Positions 1-5,466 of a DNA stretch of 5,791 bases are shown in pieces; position 1 is the first letter of the stretch, and each line of letters opens with the position of its first letter. The translations under genes and the position numbers were made by a program. Under the pieces are notes generated by a model. It searched no databases and was not told the DNA's origin. It saw nothing but the letters and a program-made list of their open reading frames with translations. The stretch comes from Gammaproteobacteria bacterium (lineage in GTDB: Bacteria; Pseudomonadota; Gammaproteobacteria; SZUA-229), in NCBI GenBank assembly GCA_029879605.1, contig JAOUQA010000146.1:1-5791 (forward strand), in the 5' to 3' direction.

Positions 1-1142
1 ACATCATCCAGTTTATCCAGGTCTTCAGGCAGACCTTTACCTTCAACAATTCTTGTTAACATGCGATACAGCCAGCCAGTACCTTCTCGACAGGGCGTAC
101 ACTGACCACAGGATTCCGAAAAATAAAAACGTGACAATCGTTGTAATACTTTCACCATGTCGGTTGTTTCATCCATCACGATCACAGCGCCAGAACCCAG
201 CATAGAACCTATACTGGTGATGGAGTCGTAATCCATATTGGCCTGCATCATAATATCAGCCGGTACAACTGGCACAGATGAACCACCAGGAATTACAGCT
301 TTTAGTTTACGACCATCTTTAACACCACCTGCCATTTCCAGCAAATCTTTAAATGGCGTACCCATATTAATTTCAAAATTACCCGGTTTATTAACATGAC
401 CAGAAACTGAAAAACATTTCACACCACCGGAATTTTCGACACCCAGTTTAGCGAACCACTCACCACCATTACGAACGATACTTGGCACAGATGATAAAGA
501 TTCCGTGTTATTAATCGTAGTTGGCTTGCCGTATAAACCCACATTGGCAGGAAACGGTGGTTTGAATCTTGGCTGGCCTTTTTTACCTTCCAGAGATTCC
601 AGCAAGGCGGTTTCTTCACCACAGATATAAGCACCGGCACCTAATGTTGGATAAAGATCAAAATCGACACCGGAACCCAGGATGTTACGCCCAAGGTAAC
701 CTTTTTCATAAGCCTCTTTCACCGCCTGCTCGAAGTGCAAATAAGGCTCATCCATAAATTCACCGCGCATATAGTTATAACCCACGGTTGCACCAATGCA
801 GTAACCTGCAATAGCCATACCTTCAACTAATGCATGGGGATTAAATCTTAAAATATCACGATCTTTACAGGTACCCGGTTCAGACTCATCTGAATTACAG
901 ACAATATATTTTTGCACCGGTGCATTACGCGGCATAAAGCTCCACTTCAAACCCGTGGGAAAACCTGCACCACCACGACCACGCAAACCTGAAGACTTAA
1001 CAATCTCGATAACATCTTCCGGTGGGATTTTTTCATCCAGAATTTTTTTCCACGCCTGGTAACCGCCGATCTTAAGATAGTTCTCGTAAGACCAGGGCTG
1101 ATCATCAAACTGCAATGTTGCGTAGCAGACTTCGTTTGCCAT
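1..1142 (-). CDS. nuoF: NADH-quinone oxidoreductase subunit F (NuoF), 3' end cut off by window edge
   Basis: NuoF is the NADH-binding flavoprotein of complex I (51-kDa homologue). It oxidises NADH at FMN and passes electrons to [4Fe-4S] cluster N3, on the cytoplasmic peripheral arm. My own reading of the minus strand gives 380 open codons without a frameshift; about 40-50 C-terminal residues are missing. Visible motifs are the glycine-rich GLRGRGGAGFPTG at residues 52-64, CNSDESEPGT at 82-91, the FMN-site segment GAGAYICGEET at 168-178, and the N3 motif SCGQCTPCREG at 344-354, giving ligands C345, C348 and C351. The fourth cysteine is expected just beyond the window. The start MANEVCYATLQF is typical of the family. 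The ATG lies 2 nt after the nuoE stop, with a Shine-Dalgarno-like TGGAG 5 nt upstream inside the end of nuoE. This suggests translational coupling. Confidence 0.97.
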   Translation of the reverse strand, partial: MANEVCYATLQFDDQPWSYENYLKIGGYQAWKKILDEKIPPEDVIEIVKSSGLRGRGGAGFPTGLKWSFMPRNAPVQKYIVCNSDESEPGTCKDRDILRFNPHALVEGMAIAGYCIGATVGYNYMRGEFMDEPYLHFEQAVKEAYEKGYLGRNILGSGVDFDLYPTLGAGAYICGEETALLESLEGKKGQPRFKPPFPANVGLYGKPTTINNTESLSSVPSIVRNGGEWFAKLGVENSGGVKCFSVSGHVNKPGNFEINMGTPFKDLLEMAGGVKDGRKLKAVIPGGSSVPVVPADIMMQANMDYDSITSIGSMLGSGAVIVMDETTDMVKVLQRLSRFYFSESCGQCTPCREGTGWLYRMLTRIVEGKGLPEDLDKLDD

Positions 1143-1144
1143 GC

Positions 1145-1639
1145 TTACTCCAGACCGTCAATAATCTCATCCACCTTCTCAGGGGTGAGTTCAGTATAAT
1201 ATTTATGATTGACCTGCATCATCGGACCACCAGCACAGGCTGCTAAACATTCTTCTTCGTTCTTCAGATAAATACGGCCATCTTTCGTACTTTCACCCAG
1301 CTTGATTCCAAGTTTCTTTTCAAGGTGATTAACAATGGTGTCAGACCCCATTAACATACAGCAGACATTGGTACACACGGCCACATTATGACGCGCTACC
1401 GGGTTCAGCTCATACATCGAATAGAAACTGGCGACTTCATACACTTCGATTTTTGAAAGCTCAAGATAATCTGCAACCGCATCCATTAACTCAGTGGTTA
1501 AAAAACCATTATTCTGATGTTGTGCAGCACGCAAAGCGGCAAGCAGGGCAGATTTTTTCTGCTCCGCGGGATAACGTTTAATCCAGCCGTCAATTTCTTC
1601 CAGCGTATGTTGCGATAATATATTTTCAGTTTTACTCAT
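1145..1639 (-). CDS. nuoE: NADH-quinone oxidoreductase subunit E (NuoE, 24-kDa type)
   Basis: NuoE is the thioredoxin-like [2Fe-2S] subunit (cluster N1a) that pairs with NuoF in the NADH dehydrogenase module of complex I. The protein has 164 residues, within the normal range. An N-terminal helical region (about 10-70) is followed by the conserved EVASFYSMY segment at 68-76. The cluster ligands fit the family pattern C-x4-C ... C-x3-C at C89, C94, C131 and C135 (segments CTNVCC and CLAACAGGPM); C93 is an extra neighbouring cysteine. The gene starts 12 nt after the nuoD stop and ends 2 nt before nuoF. There is no strong ribosome binding site ahead of its ATG, so translation probably depends on coupling to nuoD. 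No anomalies are visible. Confidence 0.97.
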   Translation of the reverse strand: MSKTENILSQHTLEEIDGWIKRYPAEQKKSALLAALRAAQHQNNGFLTTELMDAVADYLELSKIEVYEVASFYSMYELNPVARHNVAVCTNVCCMLMGSDTIVNHLEKKLGIKLGESTKDGRIYLKNEEECLAACAGGPMMQVNHKYYTELTPEKVDEIIDGLE

Positions 1640-1651
1640 AGCTGGTTCGTC

Positions 1652-2905
1652 TTATCTATCAATTTCACCGAATACAATGTCCTGGGTACCAATCACTGCC
1701 ACCACGTCAGCCAGCATATGACCACGGGTCATTTCATCCAGTGCTGACAAATGCGCAAAACCCGGCGCACGAATTTTTAAACGATAAGGTTTGTTCGCGC
1801 CATCAGACACAATATAAACACCAAACTCACCTTTTGGATGCTCAATCGCACCATAAGCTTCCCCGGCCGGCAAACAGAAACCTTCGGTAAATAATTTAAA
1901 GTGATGAATCAAAGATTCCATATCCGCTTTCATTGCTTCACGCCTGGGTGGCGCCACTTTATGATCTTCAGCCATTACAGGGCCAGGATTATTACGCAAC
2001 CAGTCAACACACTGCTTAATAATACGATTCGACTGACGCATTTCTTCCATACGCACCAGGTAACGATCATAGGAATCACCGTTGGTACCCACGGGAATAT
2101 CAAAATCCATACGGTCATATACTTCATAGGGCTGTTTCTTGCGCAGGTCCCATTCAATACCTGAACCACGTAACATTGGCCCGGTAAAACCAAGCTGTAA
2201 GGCTCGCTCAGGTGAGACAATACCAATATCCACCAGGCGCTGTTTCCAGATACGGTTATCGGTTAATAAGGTTTCATATTCATCTACATAACGGGGAAAA
2301 CGATTAGTAAAGTCTTCAATGAAATCCAGCATGGAACCACTACGCGCTTCATTGAGCTTATCAACTTCTTTTTTGCTATGCCATTTAGATGGCGAATACA
2401 ACGGCATGCTATCAGGCAGATCACGCGCTACTCCACCTGGCCGATAATAGGTAGCATGCAAACGTGCACCGGATACCGCTTCATATAAATCCATTAAGTC
2501 TTCACGCTCACGGAAGGCATAAAGGAAAATAGTCATGGCACCGACATCCAGGCCATGAGCACCAATCCACAATAAATGATTTAGCAAGCGTGTAATTTCA
2601 TCGAACATAACACGAATATACTGCGCACGTTCCGGCACTTCGATGCCGAGAAGTTTTTCCATGGCTAACAGGTAACCATGCTCATTGCACATCATTGAAA
2701 CATAATCGAGTCGATCCATATAACCAATACTCTGGTTATAGGGTTTACTCTCAGCAAGTTTTTCAGTCGCGCGATGCAACAAACCGATATGAGGATCTGC
2801 ACGCTGGATGACTTCACCATCCATTTCCAGCACCAGTCTTAATACACCATGCGCTGCTGGATGCTGTGGTCCAAAGTTAAGGGTGTAATTACGAATCTCA
2901 GACAT
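1652..2905 (-). CDS. nuoD: NADH-quinone oxidoreductase subunit D (NuoD, 49-kDa type)
   Basis: NuoD is the 49-kDa subunit of complex I, related to the large subunit of NiFe hydrogenases. It forms the quinone pocket together with NuoB. The product is 417 residues, a usual length for a stand-alone NuoD. The N-terminal FGPQHPAAHG loop supplies H19, and GYMDRLDYVS supplies Y68. By spacing these match the quinone-headgroup His/Tyr pair described for Thermus (His38/Tyr87, also 49 apart). The C-terminus GTQDIVFGEIDR is characteristic of the family. I chose ATG at 2905 rather than the in-frame TTG at 2929. The ATG gives the family-typical MSEIRNYTLNFGPQH start and has an AGAGGG Shine-Dalgarno-like sequence about 8 nt upstream. 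The start overlaps the nuoC stop by 8 nt (ATGTCTGA), indicating coupling. NuoC and NuoD are separate proteins here, unlike the NuoCD fusion of enterics. Confidence 0.97.
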   Translation of the reverse strand: MSEIRNYTLNFGPQHPAAHGVLRLVLEMDGEVIQRADPHIGLLHRATEKLAESKPYNQSIGYMDRLDYVSMMCNEHGYLLAMEKLLGIEVPERAQYIRVMFDEITRLLNHLLWIGAHGLDVGAMTIFLYAFREREDLMDLYEAVSGARLHATYYRPGGVARDLPDSMPLYSPSKWHSKKEVDKLNEARSGSMLDFIEDFTNRFPRYVDEYETLLTDNRIWKQRLVDIGIVSPERALQLGFTGPMLRGSGIEWDLRKKQPYEVYDRMDFDIPVGTNGDSYDRYLVRMEEMRQSNRIIKQCVDWLRNNPGPVMAEDHKVAPPRREAMKADMESLIHHFKLFTEGFCLPAGEAYGAIEHPKGEFGVYIVSDGANKPYRLKIRAPGFAHLSALDEMTRGHMLADVVAVIGTQDIVFGEIDR

Positions 2906-3617
2906 CAGCCGCACCCTCTTCTGGCTCAAAATAACGATTATCTTCTCGAATCACTCGAGGCACTAATACCCGTGGCTCAATGGTGACTGGCTGATAAATA
3001 ACTCGCTTCTGTTCAGGGTCGTAACGCATCTCAACATGACCCACCAATGGAAAATCTTTTCGGAAGGGATGCCCAACAAAACCATAATCCGTCAGAATAC
3101 GACGCAAATCATTATGACCTTCAAAATGAATACCGAACAGGTCAAAGGCTTCACGCTCAAACCAGTTAGCTCCTGCCCAGATAGTAGTCACTGAGGGCAC
3201 GACAGGCATCGCATCATCCTCAGCATATACCCGTACACGTAAGCGCTGATTATTTGTAACTGACAACAGGTGATAAACAACGGCAAAACGTAAACAATCT
3301 TTTTTCTTTTCAGGCGTTTCATCGCCGAAACGCAAACGTCCATGACTGGCTACATCCACACCTCGACTAAAACCGGTACCCGTAGCCTGCTCTGTAACCC
3401 ATTCTGTCTGCCCATATTCAGAATAATCAACACCACATAAGTCAATTAACTGCTCAAATGCAAACTCGTGATCATCTCGTAACTTCAAACAAACTGACAT
3501 TAAATCATTAACAGAAACTTCGATTGTAACTTCACCACAATCAACGACATTGCCTGTTAATTTTGCTCCGAAACCTGCTGCCAGCTTTTCAGATAATTGT
3601 TGTATGTTATTTGTCAT
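2898..3617 (-). CDS. nuoC: NADH-quinone oxidoreductase subunit C (NuoC, 30-kDa type)
   Basis: NuoC is the 30-kDa peripheral-arm subunit. It carries no cofactor and helps hold the connecting module (NuoB-NuoD) together. The product is 239 residues. The signature of the family is present as NWFEREAFDLFGI at 151-163, followed by the LRRILTDYGF...HPFRKDFPL segment at about 171-191. Residues about 66-108 (YGQTEW ... PEKKKD) form a polar loop of the kind I recall from beta- and gammaproteobacterial NuoC proteins, rather than a foreign insertion. The C-terminal tail is acidic. The ATG lies 19 nt after the nuoB stop, with only a weak purine-rich sequence (GAAGTGAG) upstream. The gene end overlaps the start of nuoD by 8 nt. 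No frameshift or missing signature is visible. Confidence 0.96.
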   Translation of the reverse strand: MTNNIQQLSEKLAAGFGAKLTGNVVDCGEVTIEVSVNDLMSVCLKLRDDHEFAFEQLIDLCGVDYSEYGQTEWVTEQATGTGFSRGVDVASHGRLRFGDETPEKKKDCLRFAVVYHLLSVTNNQRLRVRVYAEDDAMPVVPSVTTIWAGANWFEREAFDLFGIHFEGHNDLRRILTDYGFVGHPFRKDFPLVGHVEMRYDPEQKRVIYQPVTIEPRVLVPRVIREDNRYFEPEEGAADV

Positions 3618-3636
3618 GAACTCACTTCAACAATGT

Positions 3637-4113
3637 TTAACGTGCAATAGTACTGGTACGTTTGATTTTGTTTTGCAACTGGATAATGCCATACAACAAA
3701 GCTTCTGCTGTGGGTGGACACCCAGGAATATACACGTCCACTGGCACGATACGATCACAGCCTCGTACCACTGAATAAGAATAATGATAATAACCACCAC
3801 CATTGGCACAGGAACCCATCGAGATTACCCAGCGAGGCTCAGCCATCTGGTCATACACTTTGCGTAATGCGGGTGCCATTTTATTCGTCAGGGTACCCGC
3901 CACAATCATAACGTCAGACTGCCTTGGACTGGGACGAAATACCACGCCGAAGCGATCAAGATCATAACGGGAAGCACCTGCCTGCATCATTTCTACTGCA
4001 CAACATGCCAGGCCAAAGGTCATGGGCCACATAGAACCGGTACGCGCCCAGTTAATCAGGCCATCCATACCTGTAGTAACAAAACCTTTTTCAAATACAC
4101 CTTCTATTCCCAT
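3637..4113 (-). CDS. nuoB: NADH-quinone oxidoreductase subunit B (NuoB, PSST type)
   Basis: NuoB is the PSST subunit of complex I. It holds [4Fe-4S] cluster N2, the last cluster before quinone, on the cytoplasmic side next to the membrane arm. The 158-residue product has all four expected N2 ligands: tandem C37-C38 in FGLACCAVEMM, C102 in MGSCANGGGYY, and C132 in IPGCPPTAEAL. I chose ATG at 4113 over an in-frame ATG at 4134. It gives the usual MGIEGVFEKG start and the common family length, and it has a good AAGGGG Shine-Dalgarno sequence 7 nt upstream. The upstream ATG has none. The start lies inside the end of nuoA (10-nt overlap), so translation is probably coupled. No anomalies are visible. 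Confidence 0.97.
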   Translation of the reverse strand: MGIEGVFEKGFVTTGMDGLINWARTGSMWPMTFGLACCAVEMMQAGASRYDLDRFGVVFRPSPRQSDVMIVAGTLTNKMAPALRKVYDQMAEPRWVISMGSCANGGGYYHYSYSVVRGCDRIVPVDVYIPGCPPTAEALLYGIIQLQNKIKRTSTIAR

Positions 4114-4463
4114 TCCAGCGCCCCTTTCTTCCATTCATATATAAAGCCAATGACAAGAACACCCAGGAAGATACCCATGGCGACGATACCGAATAATCCG
4201 ATTTCCTCCAGCACGATGGCCCAGGGAAACAGAAAAGCAATTTCCAGATCAAAAATAATAAACAGAATAGCAACCAGGTAGTAACGCACATCAAATTTCA
4301 GACGTGCATCTTCAAATGCTTCAAAACCACATTCATAAGGGGAATTCTTTTGTGGATCCGGGCGGCGGGGCGCAAGTATAAAACCACCCATCACAATCAT
4401 CGCGAGCCCAACAATCAGGCCAATGCAAATAAAAATAAGTACTGGTAAATAATTTTCGAGCAT
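4104..4463 (-). CDS. nuoA: NADH-quinone oxidoreductase subunit A (NuoA, ND3 type)
   Basis: NuoA is the ND3-type membrane subunit, at the junction of the peripheral and membrane arms near the quinone entrance. The 119-residue protein has three predicted transmembrane helices (about 5-30, 60-82 and 87-109). The cytoplasmic loop between the first two holds NSPYECGFEAF at 40-50, with the conserved ND3-loop cysteine at C45. The conserved acidic pair D72 and E74 lies in the second helix (FDLEIAFLFPW). It is the first gene of the nuo cluster, as usual. The ATG at 4463 is preceded only by an A-rich stretch with a weak GAGAGA. It directly follows the stop of a possible 26-codon upstream reading frame (see 4464-4544). 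Confidence 0.97.
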   Translation of the reverse strand: MLENYLPVLIFICIGLIVGLAMIVMGGFILAPRRPDPQKNSPYECGFEAFEDARLKFDVRYYLVAILFIIFDLEIAFLFPWAIVLEEIGLFGIVAMGIFLGVLVIGFIYEWKKGALEWE

Positions 4464-4601
4464 CTAATTTTTTTCTCTCAGGCCGTAAACGGCATGGCAA
4501 GCTCTTGTTGTTGTTAGCCGATTAACGACTTTATTAAAAAACATTCTCCTTGTCAGCACTTAATATCTGAATCACATGATAAACAGTGTTTATAGACGCG
4601 C

Positions 4602-4632
4602 CTTATACTAAACCACCTAAAGTTAAATACAA
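4602..4632 (-). promoter_or_regulatory. Possible nuo promoter hexamers (weak)
   Basis: On the minus strand TTGTAT (4632-4627) is followed by AT-rich -10-like sequence: TAGTAT (4610-4605, 16-bp spacer) or TATAAG (4607-4602, 19-bp spacer). A GC-rich GGCGCG comes directly downstream. Neither pairing is a good sigma-70 match. I list it because a promoter for nuo must lie in this spacer unless transcription reads through from tRNA-Leu. Confidence 0.2.
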
Positions 4633-4658
4633 GCTTAACTGATGAATATTAGAGTTTA

Positions 4659-4672
4659 TTAATGAAGATCAA
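4659..4672. promoter_or_regulatory. FNR/ANR-like binding site upstream of nuoA (candidate)
   Basis: The plus strand reads TTAATGAAGATCAA, which matches the FNR/ANR consensus TTGAT-N4-ATCAA at 9 of 10 fixed positions. It lies about 200 bp upstream of the nuoA start, in the only region that could hold the nuo promoter. On the minus strand its TTGATC could itself serve as a -35 element for a TAATAT hexamer at 4651-4646 (15-bp spacing, which is short). FNR-family control of nuo is known in enterics. The assignment here is inference from one site. Confidence 0.35.
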
Positions 4673-5049
4673 AGAACCTGGAAACAAACGAAATCTTTTA
4701 AAGACAATTTGACTGTTTTGAACACAGTTTTATTTCTCATCATCAATCACAAAAGGCCTGCTTTATAAAGCCTGACAACAAAATTCCCCTACGACTATAT
4801 TAATTAGATATCTTCATATTCGAATTTCTGTTTACAGCAATACAGCTACCAGTTGATGCAAACTATTAGCAGGCTATATTTAACTAAAGAAACAGGGCAT
4901 TAATTAGCTCACGAACCGTATTACTGAAAGACACTGGTTTACGTGGTGTATTCATCTGTATATCAAAGATAATTTGCGATACATCTCTGCTCGCCTTAAA
5001 GATATTTTTAGTGCTTCGCACGCTTAATTCACGTGTTTCCACACACGCG

Positions 5050-5076
5050 AAAAGATAACCCGTGTCCCTCCGGGAC
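5050..5076 (-). terminator. Possible terminator or processing hairpin after tRNA-Leu
   Basis: About 35 nt past the tRNA 3' end the minus strand has a GTCCC-GGA-GGGAC hairpin (5076-5064), then ACGGG and the T-rich TTATCTTTT (5058-5050). An alternative stem, CCCG (5074-5071) with CGGG (5062-5059), would abut the T-rich tract directly. The tract is interrupted and the stems are short, so it may be a weak terminator or only a 3'-processing structure. Confidence 0.3.
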
Positions 5077-5109
5077 TATTGATTTGCGAGTCATCTTCAC
5101 TCTCAAGAA

Positions 5110-5194
5110 TGGTGCCGATGGCCGGAGTCGAACCGGCACGGGTTGCCCCACCACCCCCTCAAGATGGCGTGTCTACCAATTCCACCACATCGGC
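5110..5194 (-). tRNA. tRNA-Leu (anticodon GAG)
   Basis: The minus strand folds into a class II tRNA of 85 nt with an encoded CCA. The acceptor arm is GCCGATG (5194-5188) paired with CATCGGC (5120-5114), followed by discriminator A and CCA (5112-5110). The D-arm region reads GTGGAATTGGTAGACAC, as in bacterial tRNA-Leu. The anticodon stem CCATC/GGTGG (one U-G pair) encloses loop TTGAGGG, giving anticodon GAG at 5160-5158. A long variable arm (GGG-CAAC-type stem-loop) follows, and the T-arm is GCCGG-TTCGACT-CCGGC. The sequence closely resembles E. coli leuU as I recall it, which also lies next to secG. The first 10 nt of the gene are duplicated in the repeat units upstream. Confidence 0.96.
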
Positions 5195-5312
5195 ATGATG
5201 TTAAATATCAAGCATACTTAACTGCCATCCATGGCTTCACTTAGTGATTTCTATAACCACCTGCCCACACTTCCCTGTGTGTGCGTTCGCAGCTCCTTAA
5301 CCCGCTGCTCAC
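5185..5312 (-). repeat. 128-bp tandem repeat, copy 1 (tRNA-proximal)
   Basis: This unit matches the one at 5313-5440 at 123 of 128 positions, by base-by-base reading. Its low-coordinate end (5185-5194) is also the first 10 nt of tRNA-Leu, so repeat and tRNA gene overlap. On the minus strand the unit contains four short hairpins: GCAGC/GCTGC (5308-5289), CACAC/GTGTG (within 5283-5266), TCACT-A-AGTGA (5247-5237), and GCCAT/ATGGC (5235-5224). A GTTAA/TTAAC pair lies next to the tRNA. No reading frame of note is present. I do not recognise it as a named repeat family. Confidence 0.95.
5211..5239 (-). promoter_or_regulatory. Possible tRNA-Leu promoter inside the repeat unit (weak)
   Basis: The minus strand has a -10-like TATGCT at 5216-5211, which would start transcription about 10 nt ahead of the mature tRNA 5' end. 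The -35 region (GTGAAG or TGAAGC at 16-18 bp spacing) is poor. The same hexamer recurs in the second unit at 5344-5339. Read-through from secG is the alternative. Confidence 0.2.
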
Positions 5313-5440
5313 CCACATCGGCATGATGTTAAATATCAAGCATACTTAACTGCCATCCATGGCTTCACTTAGTGATTTTTATAACCACCTGCCCGCACTT
5401 CCCTGTACGTGCGTTCGCAGCTCCTTATCCCGCTGCTCAC
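5313..5440 (-). repeat. 128-bp tandem repeat, copy 2 (secG-proximal)
   Basis: This is the second head-to-tail unit with the same period of 128 bp. It differs from copy 1 at 5379 (T for C5251), 5395 (G for A5267), 5407-5408 (AC for GT5279-5280) and 5428 (T for A5300). Its low-coordinate end again carries the tRNA 5' sequence, here followed on the minus strand by GTGAGCAGC instead of the tRNA D-arm. Its hairpins occupy 5436-5417 and 5413-5394, with the two smaller palindromes at 5375-5365 and 5363-5352. Confidence 0.95.
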
Positions 5441-5452
5441 CCACATCGGCAT
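5441..5452 (-). repeat. 12-bp third partial copy (direct repeat of tRNA-Leu 5' end)
   Basis: On the minus strand ATGCCGATGTGG is identical to the junction at 5324-5313 and to the tRNA 5' end at 5196-5185. Identity stops on both sides: the secG-side flank (TATTTT) differs from the repeat interior. The three copies thus bracket two 116-bp cores, like target-site duplications or recombination sites. Confidence 0.9.
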
Positions 5453-5466
5453 AAAATAGATAATTA

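Larger units (their letters stand above)
4464..5109. other. Long AT-rich spacer between tRNA-Leu and nuoA; no convincing gene
   Basis: This 646-bp stretch contains no reading frame I can assign to a family on either strand. On the minus strand it probably acts as the distal part of the tRNA transcript and then as the promoter and leader region of the nuo operon. Visible elements are clustered small hairpins just downstream of the tRNA (about 5011-5076), an FNR/ANR-like palindrome (4659-4672), a perfect inverted repeat ATCA-TG-TGAT (4571-4580), promoter-like AT-rich hexamers (about 4600-4672), and a GCCG/CGGC hairpin (4482-4493) just ahead of nuoA. A 52-codon frame starting with GTG (4884-5042) and a 26-codon frame (4464-4544) are open but unsupported. 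Confidence 0.6.

Noticed and set aside
1901..2164. Plus-strand and alternative-frame open frames opposite nuoD, nuoC, nuoB and secG
   Set aside because: They lie wholly inside confident genes in other frames, have no recognisable domains, and show compositions typical of shadow frames.
2906..2929. Eight-residue N-terminal extension of NuoD from a TTG start
   Set aside because: The ATG at 2905 has a well-placed Shine-Dalgarno sequence and gives the family-typical start and length. The extension is not part of the conserved protein.
4114..4134. Seven-residue N-terminal extension of NuoB from an upstream ATG
   Set aside because: There is no ribosome binding site ahead of 4134, while ATG 4113 has AAGGGG 7 nt upstream and yields the standard 158-residue protein.
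1652..4463. Gene overlaps within nuoA-nuoD as an anomaly
   Set aside because: Overlaps of 8-10 nt with internal Shine-Dalgarno sequences are ordinary for tightly coupled operons. All signature residues are present.
4712..4728. LexA-like palindrome ACTGT-N7-ACAGT
   Set aside because: The gammaproteobacterial SOS box is CTGT-N8-ACAG. This dyad has only 7 spacer bases and no SOS gene nearby.
4754..4773. AGGC...GCCT dyad with central GCTTTATAAAGC as a terminator
   Set aside because: The stems are short, the two possible pairings compete, and there is only a four-T run on the minus strand. It is not strong enough to call.
5033..5221. 62-residue plus-strand frame across the tRNA gene
   Set aside because: It reads antisense through tRNA-Leu (the DGRSRTGTGCPTTPSRWRVYQFHHIG-like pattern is the usual tRNA antisense artefact). 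It has no family resemblance and conflicts with a confident tRNA fold.
5185..5452. CRISPR array or integron attC array
   Set aside because: There are only two full units of 128 bp, with no spacer/repeat alternation, no conserved attC core sites and no cas or integrase gene in the window.
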